DNA of 64,000 nucleotides from Glossina fuscipes (taxonomy: Eukaryota > Arthropoda > Insecta > Diptera > Glossinidae). The notes beneath the pieces are model-generated. The model was not told the origin of the DNA and searched no databases. It saw only the letters and a program-made list of their open reading frames with translations. Position 1 is the first letter of the stretch. Each line of letters opens with the position of its first letter. The stretch lies in contig NW_023998415.1 in NCBI RefSeq assembly GCF_014805625.2, forward strand, positions 38,521,131 through 38,585,130. Reading direction: 5' to 3'. The position numbers and the translations under genes are program-made. Positions 48,791-62,845 of this stretch are shown in pieces.

Positions 48791-49987
48791 TTTACTCTTT
48801 ACGTGCAAATATGGAAAAAATCGACTACGCCCACAACCAAGTTACAAGTTATTAAATTTAATTTTTCACTTTCTTTGGGGTTTTATGCAAACAAGACCGA
48901 ATGTTTAAAACTATTTTGTACGGTTGTCGAACGAAGATACATTATCTGTTTAAAAATCGGTTAACTCTAAAATGCATATTGTAGGCCCTAGCGGTGTGGA
49001 TATCGAATAAACGAAATTGGAGAGTAGAAAAGCATAGTGGTGGATAGGTGAGATATGGCTCCCGCCTTGTTTAATTTGATAGTATAGAATTTACAAATTA
49101 TTTTCGTCCATTCACTTTTGTCATCGTTTCGAAATACGCAAATTTCATCATCTGCATGGGATACATCGACACGCACTCTTATTTAGTATGAAATCCTGGG
49201 CTGATCCTATCATGAAAATTTTGATGTCGGTAAATTTGGTATCACAATACACTTGCTTCTCCTTTATATATTTGTTAACAAAAGCATTATACGTGCAGCT
49301 ACATGCTGCTCAAAGTATTTGCTTCGTAAAAAGCAAAATCAGGTTTAAATTATAACTTATGCTAGTCGTTGGCTTTGTAGTGATGTCCAACTCTATATAT
49401 AGAGCAAAAGGAACAATTAAGATTGCATTTAATGCATGCATCCGATAGTCTTCGCATGGCGATTTTGTTCACGTATCTAAACGTATTCAAAGAAGGTGAA
49501 AAGTTAAATATTATATTCATCTCCATTTTTTTCCCATACTATCTTGCCCAGATTTACATAGAGTTCATGTGTGTAATTGTTTAATTCTGCTAGGATTTTT
49601 TAATAATCGTTCCGGAGATTTCTCTTTTAACATCTGCGCCAGTTCTCTTGACATCAAAGAAACTGAGACAAAATGATGCAAAAGTGTTACTTTGCGGATA
49701 AAAAAGCGAAAATGAAAGAGACCGCGGAGACTGCTTGGCTTAATAATTCAATGATTTTAAGTATATATATGTTGTTTCATGTTGATGGAGGGTATTCTTT
49801 TCCATTTTCCTTCTATTATATATTATATTTATCATTTATTTATAAAATAGGAACAAATTTGTACTTTGAGAGTTATGCGAAGTATATATAAAAATTTAAA
49901 ACAAGTTAATTTCAAAAATATCGTTTGTTCCCAGATGGACAGGAAAATAGATGTATATACGAAAACTTAATAATGATCAATTCAAAC

Positions 49988-50660
49988 AGTCCATGGCCGG
50001 TATAGCCACTATCCTTTTTGAGGACAGCTTCGATTTTTATAGACATGGATGAAATTAATTATCGCAGGTCTGCTCTACTGGGTTACTAAACCATACTTTT
50101 TGAATATTTCCACAAAGCTTTTTTATTGCTAATGGCAACATGACGCTTTAGTCCTCTCCACCAAAAATTTTTAACAGGATTGATGCCGTAAGAGTTACTT
50201 GATCGATACCTTACTGAAATTTCCGTAGCAGTAGCATATTTCCTTCGGTATACGGTAGCGTCGCAGTTTCCAACACGTTTTTACATATAAATCTATTCAT
50301 AGTGTTTTCTTTGAGATGTATCGGCCCGACCGACACATTCCCAGCAAAAAAAAGCCTTATACCATTGGATTTTCTCTGCCATGCCGCACGCGTTTTTTCC
50401 CACATCATTTCCAAATACATTTATTTTTGTTTCGTCGCTCCAATATATATTTTTTTACTTTTCTACGGCTTCTGGTTTGCATCAATTTTTATGGGCTAAA
50501 ATGAAGTCTTTCCTTTCATCCAACTTAACTTTTTCTGCGCACAACGGAAATGTCTGAGCTATTCTTCCTAGTACCTTGATATCTAACAGTTCAGTGTGAT
50601 ATATCCTATTCAATTTCATTGCAAGTTGCTCTAGACGACTTGGAAGGATCACACTTTTCT
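49988..50660 (-). mobile_element. Tc1-type transposase relic, internally deleted
   Basis: The minus strand, from 50640 downwards, reads KVLGRIAQTFPLCAEKVKLD; WSDETKINVFGND (first catalytic Asp region, near 50430); SVGPIHLKENTMNRF; NVLETATLPYTEGNM; then, after a frame change, INPVKNFWWRGLKRHVAIS, NKKALWKYSKSMV and IKIEAVLKKDSGYTGHGL. Order and motifs match Tc1. The stretch that carries the second catalytic Asp (QQDNDPKH in family members) and the SPDLNPIE start is missing, so it is dead. Confidence 0.85.
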
Positions 50661-53487
50661 AAAGTTATAGTGCGGTTATCGGAAGCAAGAGATGCTTTTT
50701 AAACTGCTCCCCGTCTCTCAACACTTTTTTTTTGGGGGGTTTAAATCGCTCGTGATAAAGTTGTGTGACCGATTTAGTGATATGGCAATAAATTTGAACG
50801 TTTCTCCCTGATTTTGCAGCAAAATTTTCCAAAAGGCTTCACTTTTCACAACTTTAAAGAGAACGCATCTATCTCATTGTCCAGCTACTAAAGTAACATG
50901 AGAGCCCTCAACTTTTCATTGCAAGAAATACCTCAGGTAACATTCCGGTAATTAATTTTGAACAGTTTTGCCACATGTAAAAACGTTATATGAGGATTCC
51001 GTAATTCAAATGGCATAGAACGGAAAGATGGGCCTTGCACCTACTTTTCTGTCCAGATGTGTACATAAGCGTCTATATATTATATTATAAAATATTAGTG
51101 TACATTTATGCATGGTGTTTATAATACTTCTAAGATCTACAACATGAGTGTAGTGATTTAAAAATGATTCATTTATATGAAACGCAAAGAGTATGGAACA
51201 TGAAATTAGCAAGTCCATGTAATCTTCCTTTATTCAACCGCAATGAGAAATGTGTCCCATTGTCAAGATTAGCGCTTCAAAAGACCTAATTCATGCGTAC
51301 TTAAGTGCATTGACACTAAAAATTTTTACATTAGGCGTACCTAATAATTACCTAATAAATATAAATAGAATATAGATTTAAATTAAAAGTTGTGAATTAA
51401 AAGAATCAGGCAAATAGGCATTGCATTTCTCATTTAGAATTCAATGGATATTGTATTCGGTATTTTCGCTGTTATAATTTATTTGTTCTTTCACAAAAAG
51501 CTCATAAGAAATAATTATTAAAATCTATGCTAAAAGCCGCAAATTTATGTTATTTATATGGGATTGTACAAGTATTGTAAAAAATATGAATCTGCAAATA
51601 CCACGGGCTCCAGGAAGTTATTGAGATTATTTGATGTGTTGTTTTATGATTTTTATTTCTCCTTGAAGTGTACCTTTTAAAAAGTAAAGCAAAAGTTGCC
51701 AACCTATGCTTATTTTATATTACACCGAATATTATCAGCGCTTTAAATATCCTCTAACTGGCAACACTGCTTTTTATTTTATAAAGGAAAAAGACGTGAC
51801 TTATTGAGTCATATCTAATCAATTTGAAATTAAACTATTCTCATGAGTGCGCATAAAATGTTTTCGTATTTTTTTAAATTATAAACTTATATAAATACGG
51901 CCTATTTAAAGTTTCAATCGTTGGGGATAGCGGTGAATTTACTACTTTTCAACAATAGGGATAACTTAAACAGGCATTTTGTGAAAACAGCACAGAGGCG
52001 CAAACATTTTTTAAAAGAATATTCTTATTACAAATGAGTTTTAATTCAGGTTGTTCCGCCATATGTAAAAGTACTAACGTGAAACGTAATGAGATTTTCA
52101 CGATTCATTGTTGTTTGGACGTGGCAGCCATGACGTGATTTTTTGCTTTGACTGCAGAAAAATTTAAGAAAATAAAATTTGTAAAAATTAATATTAATGC
52201 CTTAAAATAAATGTGGAAACGACAATCAGCCATTGTTCAATAAAATTTTGTGCGAGTGTCAAAGAATCAATTTGCAGAACGGTGTGCGAAATGATTCCAA
52301 AGAAAGTGTAGTGGAAAAGTGTGAGATTCTCCAAATGCATATTAAATTAAGTGGAAAATTTTGTGATTTTCCAGATACAAGTCCAATAATTCAATCTCGA
52401 TTGATTTCCCTCTGTGTCGCTATTGGTGTCGTGATATTCCATTTATCAAAAAAAAAAAAAAAAATTTTTTTCTTGTAAATGTCTACTTTTCTCGTTTGTT
52501 ACAAAAGTCGCTGGTTTCTGCTCGTTGTTATCGTTGTGTTTGTAGTCGACTAATATAAAAGCTCGTCGTGCTATATTTTTTGTTCGTTTAATGCGAAGTT
52601 AGTGTAATAGTAGTCATTTCCGTGGACTTTTTTCTACTTTAAAGATTTTAATAACTTGCAACCGTATGTTTTTAAATAGTGTTGAACTTAATTAATCTGT
52701 ATTCATAAAATACGTTTGGAAGGGGTAATCGTATATATGTATTCCTTGCATGATTGCCCTGATAGGTGCGAAAATTCAATTTAATTAAGTAAAATTAAAA
52801 GTTGGATAATGGCACAGATTACCGTTACAGGAAAAAAAAAACTGACCCATTAGTTCAACTAAACAATCAAATAAACTAACCAAAGAGACCTTAACATAAA
52901 ACGAAAAGTAAAGGAAAATAATAAATAGCAAAAACCACTAACTACACCACAGTATAGCCACAAAATAATAAATTTTTAATGAGAGAAAGAAACACACAGA
53001 GGAGTAGAATTGATGGAAACAGTTATAGAGTGACAAAGGTAGAAAAAATATACTTTGCCAAGTATGCGCAACAACCTTGGAACACCTTTTGCTTTTCTTT
53101 CTCTATTCAGTTTAGTATTGACGAATTTTTGTGTTTTTTTAATGATTTTTTTAAAGTTATTACGCATTTTACTTATTTTGGTGAAAAATTTAGACTGTTG
53201 ATTTAAGTACAGACACATATTTTGCGTTTTTTGTTTCTTGTTTGGTTGGTTTGTACTTCTCCCCTTTTTCTGAGCAAAGATACAAATCTCTTTTTCGCCT
53301 GTAGTAGTATTGCGAGAGCGTAGAGTAACATCTATTGTCTTGTCTGCATATTCTCTAGATCCAAATGACCACATATACATTAACTAATGCTCCCCTAATA
53401 TTGCATACGCGTTAGAGTCTCTCGCTGTTTTTCTTGTTCTTGCTTCTGTTCTTCCACTTACACTGCATCATTTTTTTTTTGCTTTTT

Positions 53488-53560
53488 TATAAGTACGTCT
53501 TACAAAAGTTGCTTTTTTTTTGTAAGTACGTCTTACAAAAGTTGCTTTTCTATAAGTACG
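53488..53560 (+). repeat. Short tandem direct repeat, about 33 bp unit
   Basis: The block taagtacgtcttacaaaagt, followed by tgctttt, occurs twice (53490 and 53523), then a third truncated, diverged copy (taagtacgccttccg at about 53553). Each unit also contains an imperfect palindrome around gtacgtcttac. Confidence 0.85.
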
Positions 53561-55953
53561 CCTTCCGTCCTATCCCAGAAGCAACCAGAAATTTCCAGCT
53601 AGTATAATAAAATGGAATGGATTAAAATTTAAAATAAATTTGTAGTTGTTATATAAAAATTTTTGCGAATAAGAAGTTTGCCAAAAACACAAGAAACGCT
53701 GAGGAACGGGATCAGAGAAATCATTCATGGAAAGGAAAAAAGAGAGCGTTCGTTTGTCTGTTTCCCTATAGTTTTCCTTTTTATGGGGAGCTTTTTAAGT
53801 CTCTACCAATGAAATTAATGGTATTTTACATATTACATTTCGACTTTGTACATACATTAGTATACTTACCCTTCTTCAATAACTTTCTTCATCCGATCGC
53901 TTGACATAATTAATAATGGAACGCATCATAGTAACATAACATTACTTACAGGCAGTCATAGATGATATAAATGATCTTGAAAGATTACACGCAATGGCAG
54001 TACCATGGAAGACTGGATTCGCACGTTATATGAATTATATAATCTTGTAAGACTTACTTTTGACTTTTGAAGGACTTAAAGTTCACGTTTCCCCTTTAAT
54101 GTCTGATGTATAATGTATGATGAAACATTAATTGGAAATAAAGCAATGATTTTAAGACTATTAATAACGCTATTCACTAGGTCCTATACGTGTAATTGTG
54201 TACGCTTATTGTGTACACAACTACTTCTCCTACCCATGTTTGGTCGCAAGAGTACATATATGCATATGCGGACTTCAGATCTTACTAGATTTTATACGGT
54301 TAGCTTTGGGGTTTTGAATGTTTAACATTGACATTGGGATGAACGTAAGAGAAAAGAGGTGAATGAAGTAAGAAATTGCAAATCTTTGATTTCATCCATT
54401 TTGACGAGTTTATGTACACTAAATATAGCAATAAATAAATACGCGCTTCACTTGTTGATAAAACAAGGTTGCTTTTCGCCGGTAAAAGTCATAAAAATTT
54501 CAGGACGAACAGATCTAAATACAAAACTGTATGAATACGCGAAGGTAAAGCAAATTTTTGTAAATACACCTAACTGAAAAATTTAGGGAAAGGCAGGGGA
54601 GAATATCGCAAGAAAAATAAAAAAGTATTAATAGATTTAATGGGGAACCTTGACCTCAATCAAGATTTTGGAAATTCGAGCTCTTATTGCTTTCGTCATC
54701 ATAATTGCATTTACCCATACTGTCTTTCATTACACAGCCGTGATTCAATTTATATACAATATGATATAAGATACAAAATAGAAAATGGTCTTCATGTGTA
54801 TTATGCGTATGGTCTGTTTAGATATCGCTAGCGTATTGATAGACAGACACTACTTCTATGTTTTAATGTTTCTTTCTTTTTTTATTGAAACTAGACGCAG
54901 GTGTGGTTTACTTGAAACACATTTAGAGAGTAATAATATAAAATAACTGTTTTAAACCAAACTAAATGCATTGGTGTTGGAGCGTCATTTATTATATGCG
55001 AAATGTTCAGATTAAAACAAGGCATAAGTGCAAATTTTTCAAATGATTTGTCTAACCTGTCTCCTATTATATTCACTTGAAGTAATTGTCGTACAAAATT
55101 AGCATCAACTTAATTTTCTATGTAATTAGTAAAAATCTGTGTCCGAATTTTATATATGATTCATCTATAAGAATAGATAGTTTAAATATTAGACATTTTT
55201 ATATAAATGATTGCTTCAGTGCCGTCATTCAAATGCTGACGTATATAGATTGATTTGTAAGCCCACAATCTATATATTAGTTTGTAATAATCATCAGTTT
55301 ATAACATCGTTAATATGTATATGCAGATTTGTTGTCTTTTTATCATCATCATTAAAGTGCTCTCGAGTTGATCAATGAAATGGATGCATTTATATAACAG
55401 ATACCGATTAATATATCGGCTGGATGAACTCTACTTTATATATGCATTCTTGAAAAAATTTTCTCTTTTATACATACTTATACGCGACAATTGCTGTTCT
55501 CCAGGTTTTTGACTTCGTTTAGTAAAATAATAAATCATCGTTATACCTTTTAGGGGGTAAGCGTATGTAAAAATCTAAAGGAAGGTGGAAAATAGAGAGG
55601 GGAACGAAGAAAAAAAAAAAAAAACAACGAAGAGAGAAGAGATTAAAATTGCTTTTAAAAAATTTCAATTTTATATTTATCTTTAAATTTTTTTTTTTTT
55701 TTTTTATTTTGTGTCAGTCATTTAACGTTTTGCTGAGTGTTGAAGTTATTTTTCGATGCTATTGCTAAGGCTACTTAATCATTTATTGTTGTTATTCTCT
55801 TCCAAACATATGAGAGATCAAAAATAACAATAACAATTATCGTGCGTTTGAGGTCATGGCAGAGAATAATTTTTTATATTTCTCTTCTTCTGTGTAGTGG
55901 TATTTCGTTTGAATAAGTAAAATTCGAAAACAAAAATTCACAAAATATATTTA

Positions 55954-56053
55954 NNNNNNNNNNNNNNNNNNNNNNNNNNNNNNNNNNNNNNNNNNNNNNN
56001 NNNNNNNNNNNNNNNNNNNNNNNNNNNNNNNNNNNNNNNNNNNNNNNNNNNNN
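55954..56053. other. Assembly gap (100 N)
   Basis: Exactly 100 N, the conventional size for a gap of unknown length, flanked by AT-rich and T-run sequence. Sequence may be missing. Confidence 0.99.
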
Positions 56054-56152
56054 AGATAAAGAGAAGAAGAAAAATGTTTATTCGCCTGTCACCATCACAC
56101 CCAAAACTCGCTAAAGTAAATCGTTATTGAAGCCTTGCATGATTGTTTCTGA

Positions 56153-56183
<31 letters not shown>

Positions 56184-56344
56184 TCTTTCGACTTTATATT
56201 ATTATTATTATTGTTGTTGTTGTCGTTGAAATAAACAGCGCACTAAATATATTTCAGACGTATATAAAACAACAAATGATCACAGAAATGGCAAAAAATT
56301 AAATAGACATATAATGCATTAAAAATAAAAACAGCAATAGTGCA

Positions 56345-56370
56345 GTGTAGTGTAGTGTAGTGTAGTGTAG
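56345..56370. repeat. (GTGTA)n short tandem repeat
   Basis: Five or so copies of a pentanucleotide, followed directly by agcaccagcaccagcacc, a short CAC-type repeat. Confidence 0.9.
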
Positions 56371-58101
56371 CAGCACCAGCACCAGCACCAGCTCTAGTAT
56401 AGCGTTGATTATTACTAAAAAATGCCAAGAAGTGAAAGTATTGTTGTTTATACGAGCAGGCAATCCAGCTGGCTGGATTGGCTAGTGTGGTTGGTTAGCC
56501 AGTGTGAGCACGATAGTTGAATGTAATAGTCATTATTACAGTACTACAGCTTTAGTAGATCGAAAGCCAACCTGTTAACTAACAAAAGCAACTAGCAAGC
56601 AGTAAAGCATTTTTTAAAAGCATGTGCATTATCGGTAAATTGACGAAGCAAGTAAGGCAAAATGAACCGATCCAAATCAACCGAACAGCGAACCATTTAT
56701 TATATATGTATGTCTGTTTATATAGATATGCATATATTGTACACATAAATTATTACGTATTATAAAAACTCTTCAAATTAAGCTCCCAACGAATATTTGG
56801 CCACTCTCTCTCTCGAAACCATATTATATTCTTAAATTACATGTGAACGTGTCTTTTATAGCCAGAGGCAGTAGCTTTGATGCATTTTTCCTAAAACTTT
56901 CAAATTAAATTATTTACGTAAAAAGCGATTTGAGTCAACAAATTTGAATGTATTCAATCAATCGGAGATAAGTCCAATTTATTTATTATCGGCGAAAAAC
57001 CGAATAAAGTGCTCGGCTGGACTACGATCTTGTCAAGATTAGACATATCGTTTAGTAATTTTTGAACGGGAAACTGACGCTGACGTAAGCTCAACGACGG
57101 CCGATTATCAATTTGATCACTTACTTGCGTACGCGCTGCCAAAACGTTTACGCTTCGGAAACATCGTTTACGCATCCCGATTGAGAATTACCGTCCTTTT
57201 GCATATTTCTACGTCTACTAAAACGGATCTCATCTTGATCCCCTTCTTTTTATTTTTATTAAATTTACCATTGTCGCGGGGCACTTGATCGATTATGCAC
57301 CCATGGTTAAAAAATGGCGTGTGAATGGATGTGTTGCTTTGGAACTAGATGTTTACCCTTTACATGTCGGCAATTTGATTCAATTGCGAGATTGACTCAA
57401 ATATAGAATGCGTTCATGTATCACTAACTTTGGCCGCGTCTTTTTCCCTCACGCAATGCTTCCGATATGCACACGGAATTTGAAATTTTTGTTGGTATAA
57501 CTTTTATATATATGTAACGCCTTTAGAATGAGATTATAGAGATCGCATAATAATTTATAGCACATATGTGCTTTAAAAAAAGTCCTTGTCACCATCATAA
57601 TATTCGCATTTTTCGGGATATGACTTCTAATAGTAATAGTCTTGTTTAATTAAACTGATATTATGTTTGATGCCATCGGCGTCCTTGTGTTTCTTTTCTT
57701 GCCATGGAAATACTCATCGATATTTCTGGGTTCTTACTTGCCCGATAAAACGATGTAATATGTGTATATCATATTCGGACTTGGATAGATTAGCTCGGTG
57801 ATAAAAAATATTGCTAACGCAATGTTAGAGTTTACAGTTACATCTCGATGTTGCATCGCTCAGGCCCCATATTAAACGTTTCTTTTCGTTCAAGAATAAA
57901 CGGTATAGAAAGTTGATCTGAATCACGTCAGTTTTGTTTCGTAAGTTTTTTTTCGAAAATTTGCAGAAATGAGGAAAATATTAAGTTTTTTAAAATATAT
58001 AATATTAAGTAGTCTGGGAATTTTTATGCTATATCTTCCCGATACCAGGTTAAAATATCTTTCATCAGGTTGCTAAATAGATAGAGTAGATTAATGTTAA
58101 G

Positions 58102-58104
<3 letters not shown>

Positions 58105-58139
<35 letters not shown>
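58105..58139. repeat. (AT)n microsatellite
   Basis: Uninterrupted alternating AT of about 35 bases. Confidence 0.95.
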
Positions 58140-58143
<4 letters not shown>

Positions 58144-59040
58144 AATTATGTAGAGCAGGCTTACATTTAGTTTGTAAAAAACGTTCAAAGTTCGATCGGT
58201 TGTGTCATAACAGTGAGACGTAAGAAGAAGGCATGGAAGATCAGTGAGTGAGCGTATAAGATATATTTTATTATTTCTATATCAAAAAGGGTAAAAGAGG
58301 AGGTGCAGATGCGCATGGAGGAGAAATATATATATGTATTGGTTTCCGATATTTCGTCCTTGGGAATTTTCAGTGAAAACTTAACTGCGAATCTGCTAGG
58401 CCAAATAAATACCATTGACGACGGTACCAACTACTAAAAGCTATGATGACGATGAGGCTAACGATTTGTGACTTGCATAAACAATAAGTTCATTCGCGCA
58501 AGAAATTTACGAACCTACCTAACAAAGCTCCCGAATGATCTTCAGATTAGGATATTAACAGAATAGATGAAGGAAGAAGAAGAAGGGCTTATGAGCAATA
58601 TATATTGCTCTTCCGAAAATGTATTATATGATGTATTTTAACTTGCAAACAACTCTGCCTTACACTTACTTAATTTGCAAGAAGTACGTATATACGATTC
58701 GTTATGGTATATGATATACTAAATAATACGTTATTATTATCATGTATTTAAATGTGCGATTTGATTGTTTGCACTTTTTTCTGTTTAACTTTAAAAGTAT
58801 TTGTATATACACATATGCTCACGTACATTTGTCTTCTTTTTTTTTTTTTTTCTAAATATTTTCCATGAATTTTATTCGTTTGGCATTGATTAACGTAATA
58901 TCTTTTGTTTGTTGTTATTATAATATTTTTACATTTTTTTATTTTCATTTTATAAAACTCTGCTCACTTTTCCGTAGCGTTTCTGGTTTTAGTTATTGGC
59001 TTTTTTAATTGTTTTTTTTTTTTTGTGTTTTTTCTTTTTT

Positions 59041-59086
59041 CTTCTCTCTCTCTTTCTCTCTCTCTTTCTTTCTTTTTGGATCTCTT

Positions 59087-59123
<37 letters not shown>
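59041..59123. repeat. (CT)n microsatellite
   Basis: Polypyrimidine tract with long ct runs, preceded by T runs (58990-59040). It gives a spurious Arg/Glu repeat frame on the other strand. Confidence 0.95.
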
Positions 59124-59125
<2 letters not shown>

Positions 59126-61789
59126 ATTTGACTGACGTCGTCGTCTCCCTTCTAAGCCATTGTATTTTGTAGGTATTTTACGTGTACATGAATTACAAGA
59201 ATTGTCAATAGTTAGTTCTATCATTTTTTTTTTTTTTTTTTTGGTATTTTTTTAATGAAATTCTTATATTCTTTACTTCGGTGAGCGAAACAACAGTGTA
59301 TAGTATTTAGGCAAACGACGCCTTTGACATTTTTTAATTGTTTTTGCCTTTTTTGTTGATCCATTTGATTTAGTTATATATCATGTTTGTTTAAAGTAAA
59401 GTTATTGGTTTTTTTTAACTGCATAAAAACTAAATCGTCATTACCATATTTATGATGTAGAACGCTGTAAAGGATAAACAGCAGAGCAGCGAGTTTTCTT
59501 CTCTCCGACGGATTTACTCAAAAAGAAAAAAAAAAAAAAAAAAAAACGCATGTGAATATCACACACAAAAAATATGAAAATTTGCAAATTGCTTTTTAAC
59601 CACTTTTTTAATCTAATAAGTAAGGCGTTAAGAAGTTTGACGCACGCTACATTACGATTCAATTGAATTTGAAATACAACGACGTTCTGTTCTGTGAAAT
59701 TTTGAGTCGACAATTTTATTTGTAATTGGTTTCTTTTGCCCGTAACATTTTTGCACCCGTTTTGGAATGCTTAGAATTAAAGGTCAAAGGGCAAAGACTC
59801 TTTATAATAGTATAATAGAGATTGGATAGAAGTTAAATCGATCGCAACCGCATACAGTCCGTCCCCCCTCATTATTCATATAAAACTTATCACGTCTTTT
59901 AGAAAATCAGCTTAAGATGAAGAAAATAAAAAGGTGCCCACGTCCTTACTAATACTCTTAATCAGTATTAGAATCGAAGTCGATTCAACTTTCGCCGCAG
60001 GTTAATTTTGAATAGGCACACACACACGCGCCCCCTTAACGAGGTCAAGAGTTTTCGCGGCCTTTAAATAATCTGGAACTGATGTGTGACACCGCGATGT
60101 GCGGAGAATCCATCTGACAACAAAAAAAGAAAAAAAGAAAGAGTCATGCGACCAACTGACATGCCCACAATCATTGTGATTCATCTGTATTTGTTTGAAA
60201 TGCAATAAGTATCAAAGATTCACCTGAAGACGACTACTATAGCTTTCTCACTTTTTTCCGATATCTACATGTACGTTGATATTTAATTTAAATTTTATAG
60301 TTAAACGTGTTCATAGGCATACGTATGCAAAGATGTGTGTGCGATTATTTCAAAATATATTTCTTTAGTTCGCAATTGAGTTGCTTTTCTATCGTTCTTT
60401 CCTTTTTTTTTTTTTTTTTTTTTTTTATACGCTTCAAATTTTTGTAATTGTGTGCATAAAATACATTGCAATATGAAATTTGGCACAGTCTCTGTATAAA
60501 TATGTTTAGATCGAGGGAAAAGTTCGTGGCGTTTTTCCCCAATAAATGTCATTGGAGCCACGTGCGTAAATTTAATAATTGTAACATATCAATCCAATAC
60601 TTCTGTGGACGTCAATAGTACCCAGCGGCAGTTCACAAAAAAAATTTAAAAAATTCATGTCACAAGTCCGTTTTTGAAAAAACGAAATTGATGGTAATCC
60701 CTATGGTGATGAAAAGACGCTTCATCAAAGTCAACAATACATAATTGAGTCGCTCGTTTCTGCTCAGAAAATTTTAATGTTAAAGTTGCGACGCGTCTTT
60801 TTTTTTTTGCATAAAAAGCTATATAGAACAAATAAAGCTCAATATTTAGATACCATATGCGAGTTCGCAATCTCTGCCTTTGCAGCGAGTAGATTTTTAA
60901 AAGGCTGACATACATATCGTAATTGGATAAGGGTAAACTAAATTACGCCTAATAGGTTCCATAATATCCTTGATATGTTCTAAAACTGCGTACTGCAGTT
61001 GCGAACTTCCGGCACGGCTTTGTATGCTTTCAACAAATCAGAAGAAAGTTCAATCTTTATACATACATTTTTGATCAACATAGACCAAAACGGGGAAACT
61101 GTAGAAAAAAGGAAAAATTTATTTATGTACTTTTACGATTAATTTTAAGATTTATATATGGTATCGATCAAGTACATCGTATAAATATGTTTATAAACTT
61201 ATAAATCGATTTTCAGACTATAACGGGCATGTAATTAGGCACAAATCGTTATATTTATACCGAATCCGAATTTTCTCCGCAACCTTCCAATTATTTATTA
61301 TTAGGTGTAACGTACAATTATAGCTAGGTGTCTATGGGCATTAAAATGATTGGACGCTCGCCTATATATTGATGCCTTGAAAACCTTTACTGAAGGGACC
61401 ATGTACCGAATAGCATTTTGCGTAATGCAGGAAACGACTGGCGTCCAAAGCAGAAACTGCTGTAGTTTATGCATACGCAGGAAATATTTGTTTGCTTACT
61501 TTTTGCCGAGATATGCGCAAATTCATACCTTTTCACGTTTGCTTTATACTATTACCTGTAGGTTATCAATAAGGACAACTTTAACAAACTAAAAAAAAAA
61601 AAAATCCACATATTAGTTATTAATGTCGAGTGATGAAGACGTAAAAAAGTTTTTGAGATATGGGGTAATACAGTAATTTAACACTCCCCCTACCTCCCCC
61701 CTCCCATCCTCCCTCTCTTCCTCTCCTCTGCTCCTATAAAGCCGTTTGCTTATTACGTGATTTCATGTTTCTCGTATAACATGTGTTTT

Positions 61790-62060
61790 CCCTCATATAA
61801 CACGGGTATTTCCCACGTTATATTTCTGTACTGTGAAATTGATAATGATTTGTACATAAAGTACAGAAAACGAAGAATCATTAGATAGGGAAATTTTAAT
61901 GAATATATAGACAAACAAGACGATATGCTTTTAAGTAAATCAAATAACAAAAAGATAACGCGTTAGACGAGATCATACGAGCGCGTTTTACGAAAAAATT
62001 GCTCATACAACGCGTGTTCCGATAAAGCGGAACTAATCGACCGTGTTATAAGGGGGATTA
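61790..62060. repeat. Candidate MITE with inverted ends
   Basis: ccctcatataacacgg (61790-61805) is inverted in ccgtgttataaggggg (62041-62056), with 14 of 16 positions matching. The interior repeats related words, for example the acgcgtgttccgataa block near 62010 and the aacgcgtt and gcgcgtttta blocks near 61959-61990. About 270 bp, non-coding. No target duplication is clear. Confidence 0.45.
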
Positions 62061-62320
62061 CTATATTTCAAAATTATTCGATGAACTTTATTCATATGAG
62101 TCGGATCTAATTTTTATTTTTTTTATATATTACATATTATCTGATCCAATTTTCGAATTGTCAACGAGAAAATATATCTGAAATTTGACACAAACAACAT
62201 TTATTAATCGATTGAATGATGGATCGTATGGAGATAGTGCTGAAAATTTATTACTTACATATTTGTCTGAATCACGTGCATCCCGAGCGGTTTGCTAATA
62301 CACCTATCCGAAGATAATTT

Positions 62321-62353
<33 letters not shown>

Positions 62354-62809
62354 AATGCATTTTGAAAGCACATAATAAAGCGGAAAAACGCTCGTAAAAG
62401 AAATGTTACCGAATCTTGGAGCAAAGTCGACCGATTAGAGTTTACGAAGCAATTAATTGAATTAATTAACAAGAATTCCACAACAAAGAAAATCACTGGT
62501 GATTTTTTTAACACCAGTCGCCGCGTCACCACAATATAGAATCATTTTATATTTGTTGTTGGAGAATCGTGATAAAGATTGATAAATTGCTCCAATATTT
62601 TGCTGGGTATGCGTTTTTTCTCTTTTTTTTTTTTTTGCAAAAGCAGCAGTCCATCGTTCTAAAAAGAGACCTTGTCGTAAAGAATTGTTTTTCCGTTTAA
62701 TCAAATACCAAACAATCACTTTGCCAAGGCAAGAAATGAGATAAATTATTAATGCAGTCAACAATTTTCTGACATTTTTTTTGAAAAAGCTAAACTTTTA
62801 GAGATCTTG

Positions 62810-62811
<2 letters not shown>

Positions 62812-62843
<32 letters not shown>
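62812..62843. repeat. (CT)n microsatellite
   Basis: Perfect ct repeat of about 30 bases following agatcttgagat. Confidence 0.95.

Positions 62844-62845
<2 letters not shown>

Noticed and set aside
58964..59224. 86-codon minus-strand ORF rich in Arg-Glu
   Set aside because: A translation of the (CT)n microsatellite.
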